Below are positions 1 to 4,399 of a DNA stretch of 6,941 nucleotides, one piece after another. Both the position numbers and the translations under genes were made by a program. Origin of the DNA: JABDGR01 sp035546135. GTDB taxonomy: Bacteria; Verrucomicrobiota; Verrucomicrobiia; Opitutales; JABDGR01. Positions within the stretch are counted from its first letter, which is position 1. Each line of letters opens with the position of its first letter. A model generated the notes under the pieces. It did no database searches and was not told where the DNA came from. It was given only the letters and a program-made list of their open reading frames with translations. The stretch covers positions 1 to 6,941 of the forward strand of contig DASZWY010000089.1 of assembly GCA_035546135.1 (NCBI GenBank), read 5' to 3'.

Positions 1-876
1 CTGCTCGACGCCTGGACGGCCAAGCCCACGCGCAAGGTGCTCTACACGGCGGTGGACCACACGCTGAGCGCCTGGCTCGCGATGCGGGACAACAAATATG
101 TCGCCGGCCAGTTTGTGTGGTGCGGCGCGGATTATCTCGGCGAAGTCGAATGGCCCGGCCTGTTTCTCGGCCTCGGCCTGCTCGACCACACCGGCGCCTT
201 CAAGACGCACGGTTACGAGCGTCAGGCGTGGTGGAATCCCGCGCCGATGCTCCATATCGTGCGCACCTCCGAGGAAAACGCCCGCAGCGAACTCGTGCCC
301 GACTGGACGCCCGCCGAGCCGGACAACTACAAGCACGCCCGCGTGTCCGTCTACAGCAACTGCGACGAGGTGGAGCTTTTCCTGAACGATAAATCACTCG
401 GCGTGAAACGTCTGAACAAAACCAGCCTCGCGCTGCGCACCTGGCAGTTCGACTACCAGCCGGGCGTCTTGAAAGCCGTGGGCAAAAACGGCGGGCAGGT
501 CGTGGCGACGGAGGAACTGCGCACCGCCGGCGCGCCCGCGAAAATCCGGCTCACCGCCGACCGCGCGAAAATCACCGACTCGTGGGAAGACGTCGCGATA
601 GTGCGCGCGACCGTGGTGGACAAGGACGGCGTGCCCTGTCCGAATGTCGAGACGCCGGTGACATTTAAGATCGCCGGACCCGGAACGATTGCCGCCATAG
701 ACAATGCGGCGAATGATGAACCGGGGCCGTTCCAAGGGAATCAGCGCACGACTTATCGCGGCGAATGCGTGGCTTTCGTCAAAGCGTCCGGCCCCGGCGC
801 CCTCACGCTGACGGCGAGCGCGCCGGACTTGGCGGACGGCACGGCGACCATCGAGGCGGCTGAAATTAAGAAGTAA
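1..876 (+). CDS. Glycoside hydrolase family 2 beta-galactosidase-like enzyme, C-terminal part (5' end outside window)
   Basis: The reading frame is open from the first base, so the gene begins upstream; 291 residues are visible, ending in TAA at 874-876. Residues 1-80 look like the end of a GH2 TIM barrel. The segment GQFVWCGADYLGE (residues 36-48) matches the usual G-x-F-x-W-x-G-x-DY-x-GE strand of GH2 beta-galactosidases, whose Trp lines the sugar site, and is followed by the typical 'G-L-L-D-x-x-G-x-x-K' stretch. Residues about 83-165 (VSVYSNCDEVELFLNDKSLG) match the DUF4982-type beta-sandwich found after the barrel. Residues about 177-288 (PAKIRLTADRAKI, then GPGTIAAIDN and a GNQRTTYRG stretch) match the Ig-like C-terminal GH2 domain. 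The catalytic acid and nucleophile would lie upstream, outside the window. The family predicts hydrolysis of a terminal beta-glycoside, often beta-galactoside, from oligosaccharides, in the periplasm or outside the cell. The next gene starts 23 bp downstream on the same strand, which suggests one operon. GH2 assignment is strong; exact sugar specificity is not determinable here. Confidence 0.9.
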   Translation: MLDAWTAKPTRKVLYTAVDHTLSAWLAMRDNKYVAGQFVWCGADYLGEVEWPGLFLGLGLLDHTGAFKTHGYERQAWWNPAPMLHIVRTSEENARSELVPDWTPAEPDNYKHARVSVYSNCDEVELFLNDKSLGVKRLNKTSLALRTWQFDYQPGVLKAVGKNGGQVVATEELRTAGAPAKIRLTADRAKITDSWEDVAIVRATVVDKDGVPCPNVETPVTFKIAGPGTIAAIDNAANDEPGPFQGNQRTTYRGECVAFVKASGPGALTLTASAPDLADGTATIEAAEIKK

Positions 877-899
877 GAAACAAAATCTTTCACTTGGCC

Positions 900-965
900 A
901 TGTGTAAATCCAGAAGCGGTTCGATATTTTTGAACGTATTGCTTGCAATGCTGAATGTGCAGGCG
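900..965 (+). other. Predicted Sec signal peptide of the lyase-like protein
   Basis: The first 22 residues have a short n-region with Lys3 and Arg5, a hydrophobic core from Ile9 to about Leu18, and a V-Q-A signal peptidase I site followed by A-T-P. There is no lipobox cysteine near the cleavage point, so the product should be soluble in the periplasm or exported rather than a lipoprotein. Translation from TTG 894 would add only two residues and leave the signal intact. Confidence 0.7.
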
Positions 966-3900
966 GCGACGCCCAATCAAACCCCCGGGCCAGCGCGGCC
1001 CGGCGATCTCGCCAACACGCCGACGGCCATCCGCGAGGCGCAGATTCCCTGGCCCGGCGCGCCGCCGCAGGATCAGGGTCTGCCCTACACGAATACCGCC
1101 CGCGAATACGGCTTGGCCGCAATCAGCAACGACATCGCGGTCTTCGCCGGCAGCCGCTACGCCTATGCCAACGGCTACAAAATCCGGCTCGATGACGCGC
1201 AGTTGCTCGGTGGCGACGCCGTGATGCGTGACGGCAAGGTTTACGTGCCGGCGGCGTTTGCGGGCGTGCTCGCATTGCAGACCATCAAGCCCGCGCCCGC
1301 ACCGGCTTACCTCGCCGACCGCTGGGTTTACACTCTCGACCGTCCGGCCACGACGATTCCTGCCGGCGTGGAGAAAATCTACGTGGACGGCCACGTTTAC
1401 TTGGACTTGGTGGCGCTGGCCAATGCGCTCGGCTACAAAAGCTACCAAAATTCGCGCGGCCTGGTGCTGCTGAGCAAGGGCGAGATCACTTTCGACGACC
1501 AGAACCAAACGCTCGTCGATGACGTGGTGACGATGTTCGACACCCCGGAAAAGCTCATGGACCCCAGCCTCGTCGCCAAATACATCCCGCGGCTGGTGAT
1601 GCAAGGCCAGTGGAGTGACCGCGTCAATTTCACGCCCGAGCAAGCCAAACTGCTCGACGGCCCCGCAACCAAATGGCCCGAAGTGCCGCAGTCCAGTTAC
1701 GACCTCGCTGGCTTTAACGCGAAACTGCTCGGCTCGAAAGTGCCGCCCCCCGGCGTTTACCCGCGCCTGTTGTTTAGTCCCGAGGACGTGCCGGTGATTT
1801 ACGCGCGCATGAAAAGCCAGAAAGTCGGGCAGAAAACGCTCGCGGAGTGGAATCATCTTTTCAACACCACCTGGTGGGACCCCAAAACCGATGACGGCAA
1901 GGTTTTTCAGAAACTTGTCACGGGCCAAATCGATCAGTTGGCATTCATCGACCCGCAGCCCGGACGCATCGATCCGCTGGCTTATACCTTCAAGGGCCAG
2001 ACCCCCGGCATCTACAACGCCTACGTCAATTACACGACCAACAGCCTGACCTCGATGGCGCTGTACTGCCTGCTCACCGGCGACGACGAGCACGGCAAGC
2101 AGACGGCGGCCGCCATCATCAGTTACTATAAGAAAATCGCGCCGCTGCTGGACCGCATTTACGCGATGTCCGACAGCGAATTCGGCACGAATTCCTACAT
2201 GGCGAAATTTTCCGAGACCGGCGCGCGCGGCATGCGGCTGGTGATTTCGCACATGGACGTGGCGTTCGCGCTCGATTTCGCCGGCAAATGGATGACCGCG
2301 GACCAGAAGGATTTCATGCGTCACCTTATTGCCGAGGCCACCTACGGCCGGCGTGACGACATGCAGGCCGCGCCCGACCGCCTGCGCGACGGGGTGAACA
2401 CCACCTGGTATCTCACCAACTTCATCGCCGCGACGGCCATCGAGGGGCTGGAAGGCTGCGACCCCGAGTTGATCCAAATGGGCCGCGACACCGCGCGCGA
2501 CTTTCTCGACTGGGGCATCGACGACCACGGCTTCATGTTCGAGGGCAACGGCACCAGTACGTTCGGCTTTCAATTTGAACTCCTCTCGATGATCATCCTC
2601 GCCCGGCGCGGCGACAACCTCTGGGGCCATCCGCATCTGCGCCAATTGCTGGCAACCCAGGCGGAGAGCATGTCGCCGGACGGCTGGTCGGTTCTCAGCA
2701 GCGGGCGTTTCGGTGCCTCGCCTTTTTCGTTTCAGGCCGCCGATGAAATCAAGGCGTTTTACCCCGACAATCTGGCGGCCGACTGGATTCTCGCCCACAC
2801 CAAATATGAATTTGACCCGGTGTCGCCGTTTGACGCGGCGGCCTTCCAGCACGCCATTGACGCGCACGCCAGCCGCATCCGCCTGCCCGGGCCGACCTAT
2901 CCCGGCTCCGCCTTCGGCGGCATCTACGACACTGACTGGGACCCGCTGGTCACGCGCGACAAACTGGCGGAGCCGCTGACCTTCAACGATCCGACCTACG
3001 GCTTCCTTTCCAGCTACAGCGACAACACGGCGAATGCCGCGTGGCTCGCGCTCCATGTGCGTGCGAACCAATACCTCGGTTCCGGGCAATTTCACTCGGA
3101 CGTCGGCATGTTTTATTTTTCCAGCGCCGGCGTGAACTGGATCACCGAGGCCAATTTTACCACCGAAAGCAGCGGCAAATACCACAACCTCGTCCTCATC
3201 GCCAATCGCGGCGAGCCCGAGGACATTCCTGCGCGCGGCGATTATCTCGGCGGCACGGTTACCGGCCAGGCGGCCTTCGGCACCGTGGACCAAAAGAACT
3301 CCTACAGCTACGAATGGCGCAACCAAGTCGAGTTGTGGGAGGACAACGACCCGACCCTGCCCGCGTCCGCCTCGACGGAAAAATGGGAACTCGAAACCGA
3401 CCCGGTGGCCGTCGCCGCCTACAAGGGCACGCAGAACTACAAATCCCGTGCGTGGTATGCCAGTTATACGATCACCAATTGGATTCCCGTCGTGCGCCGC
3501 CCTTTCAACCCCGTGCAATATGCCTTCCGCACCGCCGGGCTGGTGCGCGGTCCGCATCCCTATGGCCTCGTCGTGGACGATATCAAAAAAGATGATCAGT
3601 CGCATCTCTACCAATGGACCGCCATTCTCGGCGCGAACATCACCCAAACTAAATTGCCGAAACAGGACCCCAATCAACTCTTTCTCATCCGCTCCACCGA
3701 TCTCGACGGCAGCACGCCCAAGCCCGGCTCGCCGCTCCTCATGGTTTATAATATTCCCGCCGCCGGCAACGCCGCCCCCCGCGCCGACGCCATGAAAGAT
3801 GGCCCCATCAACCGCTACGACCTCCACGACCGCTACAACCGCGTCACCATCGACCAACGCACCGACCACGCCCGCTACCGCGTCCTCCTCATCCCCTGCC

Positions 3901-4067
3901 AGCTCGGCGACGACCTCCCCCAAATCACCTACGACCCCAAAACCGACCAAGCCACCCTCCACTGGGCCAATCAGGAGGACACCGTGCACTTCATCCCCAA
4001 CCCCGCCGACAACCGCACGCGGTTCACCATCCAACGCGGTGGAGCGGATGTTTTGAATGTGAAATAG
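900..4067 (+). CDS. Secreted heparinase II/III-family polysaccharide lyase-like protein with two stalk-like N-terminal segments
   Basis: This complete gene encodes 1,055 residues. I chose ATG 900 because it gives a clean signal peptide (basic MCKSRSG, hydrophobic IFLNVLLAMLNV, cleavage after V-Q-A at residue 22). TTG 894, two codons upstream in frame, is the alternative. No Shine-Dalgarno is visible. Residues about 75-127 (YKIRLDDAQ, DGKVYVPAAFAGVLAL) and 157-192 (VDGHVYLDLVALANALGY, then a GLVLLS strand) resemble copper-amine-oxidase-N/'stalk' modules. Residues 288-305 (PRLLFSPEDVPVIYARMK) are the usual lead-in to an alpha/alpha-toroid lyase. Residues about 375-640 are the helical toroid, with NTTWYLTNF (500-508) and an E-G-N-G stretch (548-551). 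From about 715 a beta-sandwich follows, containing H-S-D-V-G (His732, Asp734) and YHNLVLI (His762), the positions where heparinase II/III relatives carry their H-x-D and H-N-T/L-V motifs. Relatives cleave uronic-acid glycans such as heparin or alginate by beta-elimination; this substrate is unknown. The gene lies 23 bp behind a GH2 gene, as in a glycan-use operon. Fold assignment is good, enzyme activity moderate. Confidence 0.82.
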   Translation: MCKSRSGSIFLNVLLAMLNVQAATPNQTPGPARPGDLANTPTAIREAQIPWPGAPPQDQGLPYTNTAREYGLAAISNDIAVFAGSRYAYANGYKIRLDDAQLLGGDAVMRDGKVYVPAAFAGVLALQTIKPAPAPAYLADRWVYTLDRPATTIPAGVEKIYVDGHVYLDLVALANALGYKSYQNSRGLVLLSKGEITFDDQNQTLVDDVVTMFDTPEKLMDPSLVAKYIPRLVMQGQWSDRVNFTPEQAKLLDGPATKWPEVPQSSYDLAGFNAKLLGSKVPPPGVYPRLLFSPEDVPVIYARMKSQKVGQKTLAEWNHLFNTTWWDPKTDDGKVFQKLVTGQIDQLAFIDPQPGRIDPLAYTFKGQTPGIYNAYVNYTTNSLTSMALYCLLTGDDEHGKQTAAAIISYYKKIAPLLDRIYAMSDSEFGTNSYMAKFSETGARGMRLVISHMDVAFALDFAGKWMTADQKDFMRHLIAEATYGRRDDMQAAPDRLRDGVNTTWYLTNFIAATAIEGLEGCDPELIQMGRDTARDFLDWGIDDHGFMFEGNGTSTFGFQFELLSMIILARRGDNLWGHPHLRQLLATQAESMSPDGWSVLSSGRFGASPFSFQAADEIKAFYPDNLAADWILAHTKYEFDPVSPFDAAAFQHAIDAHASRIRLPGPTYPGSAFGGIYDTDWDPLVTRDKLAEPLTFNDPTYGFLSSYSDNTANAAWLALHVRANQYLGSGQFHSDVGMFYFSSAGVNWITEANFTTESSGKYHNLVLIANRGEPEDIPARGDYLGGTVTGQAAFGTVDQKNSYSYEWRNQVELWEDNDPTLPASASTEKWELETDPVAVAAYKGTQNYKSRAWYASYTITNWIPVVRRPFNPVQYAFRTAGLVRGPHPYGLVVDDIKKDDQSHLYQWTAILGANITQTKLPKQDPNQLFLIRSTDLDGSTPKPGSPLLMVYNIPAAGNAAPRADAMKDGPINRYDLHDRYNRVTIDQRTDHARYRVLLIPCQLGDDLPQITYDPKTDQATLHWANQEDTVHFIPNPADNRTRFTIQRGGADVLNVK

Positions 4068-4074
4068 AAAAATA

Positions 4075-4233
4075 TGTAACCTGTTTTAGTAACCCAGCGG
4101 TAAAAAATGGGCCGATGCTGGCAGACTGACGCAGAGACAAGTCCCAATTAACCTTTAGGCAAGTGCCTGTAATTCATGCTCAAGCGTGTTCTTGTCAACT
4201 CAGGCCAATTCACGCAAATAATATCACTTTGCA
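4075..4233. mobile_element. AT-richer insert next to a broken tRNA; possible degenerate insertion-sequence remnant
   Basis: This stretch is clearly less GC-rich than the genes on both sides and contains no convincing gene. It opens seven bases after the lyase stop codon with TGTAACCTGTTTTAGTAACC, in which GTAACC occurs twice (4076-4081 and 4089-4094, 13 bp apart). Closely spaced repeats behind a TG end are typical of ends of some IS families, for example IS21-like elements. It closes with CA at 4232-4233, exactly where the tRNA similarity of the neighbouring half gene stops. The two ends read inwards share only a loose pattern (TGTAACCTGTT against TGCAAAGTGAT), and I see no target-site duplication. 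It could instead be residual phage or island DNA, or ordinary decayed intergenic DNA. No transposase or integrase is present. Confidence 0.3.
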
Positions 4234-4270
4234 TTAAAAGGCCACTGCTCTACCATTGAGCTACCAGCCC
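4234..4270 (-). pseudogene. Truncated tRNA-Lys(UUU): exact 5' half, ending at the anticodon loop
   Basis: Read on the - strand from 4270 downwards, the sequence follows tRNA positions 1-38. These are acceptor strand GGGCTGG, T8 and A9, D-stem GCTC (4261-4258) pairing with GAGC (4250-4247), D-loop AATGGTA with G18-G19 and A21, A26, anticodon 5' stem GTGGC (4245-4241) and the seven-base loop CTTTTAA (4240-4234) with U33, anticodon UUU and A37. The loop should be followed by GCCAC, but TGCAA follows and similarity ends. No T-arm (GGTTCGA-like), no 3' acceptor strand complementary to GGGCTGG and no CCA-end context lie downstream on the same strand before the lyase gene, so no functional tRNA can be made here and a simple short intron is excluded. 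The intact invariant bases argue for a recent loss or a copied fragment. It is located between two convergent genes. Confidence 0.85.
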
Positions 4271-4399
4271 GTGGCGCAAGGGCAGGCTCTCCCAGGCGCT
4301 CGAACAGTCAGGCTAAAGCAATCCCCCGCCCGCTGGCAAGCTTTGGCTCGATCAGGCTAATCAGCCTGCTGCACGAAGGCCGATGGTGTTGGGGCGGGG
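4271..4399. other. Intergenic segment downstream of the TPR gene
   Basis: No ORF or RNA gene was recognised between the half tRNA and the stop codon of the TPR gene. Visible structure is limited to a 9-bp direct repeat TCAGGCTAA (4308-4316 and 4352-4360), a small hairpin at 4353-4368, and a looser pair GCTAAAGC (4312-4319) and GCTTTGGC (4340-4347). The last pair can form a stem with one G-U pair on the + transcript. Any of these could belong to 3' ends of the two convergent transcripts; none has the T-tract of a standard intrinsic terminator. Confidence 0.4.
4353..4368 (-). terminator. Weak candidate transcription-end hairpin for the TPR gene
   Basis: CAGGCT and AGCCTG form a perfect 6-bp stem with a 4-base loop, 31 bp beyond the TPR stop codon. 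No run of T follows on the - strand, so it is at best a Rho-type pause or RNA-stabilising hairpin, and it may be chance in GC-rich DNA. Confidence 0.25.

Noticed and set aside
894..899. TTG at 894 as start of the lyase gene
   Set aside because: ATG 900 in the same frame is the stronger start and gives an ordinary signal peptide; no ribosome binding site favours TTG.
394..1122. - strand frame of 242 codons over the GH2/lyase junction
   Set aside because: It overlaps two well-supported + strand genes, shows no domain, and is Arg/Ala-rich as expected for a shadow frame.
753..4034. Antisense open frame of 1,093 codons on the - strand across the whole lyase gene
   Set aside because: It shares codon boundaries with the lyase gene, so it stays open merely because TTA, CTA and TCA codons are avoided in GC-rich genes. 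Its product is low in complexity (Val, Gly, Arg, Ala-rich) without a recognisable domain, while the sense product has clear domains.
4068..4270. Intron-containing tRNA-Lys (group I introns do sit at the anticodon loop)
   Set aside because: No 3' exon (GCCAC, T-arm, CCAGCCC) is present on the - strand before the lyase coding region.
4285..4310. GTTCGAG on the - strand near 4304-4298, resembling a tRNA T-loop upstream of the half tRNA
   Set aside because: The flanking bases do not form a 5-bp T-stem and no acceptor or anticodon arm lies at the right distance, so it is not a second tRNA or a permuted 3' half.
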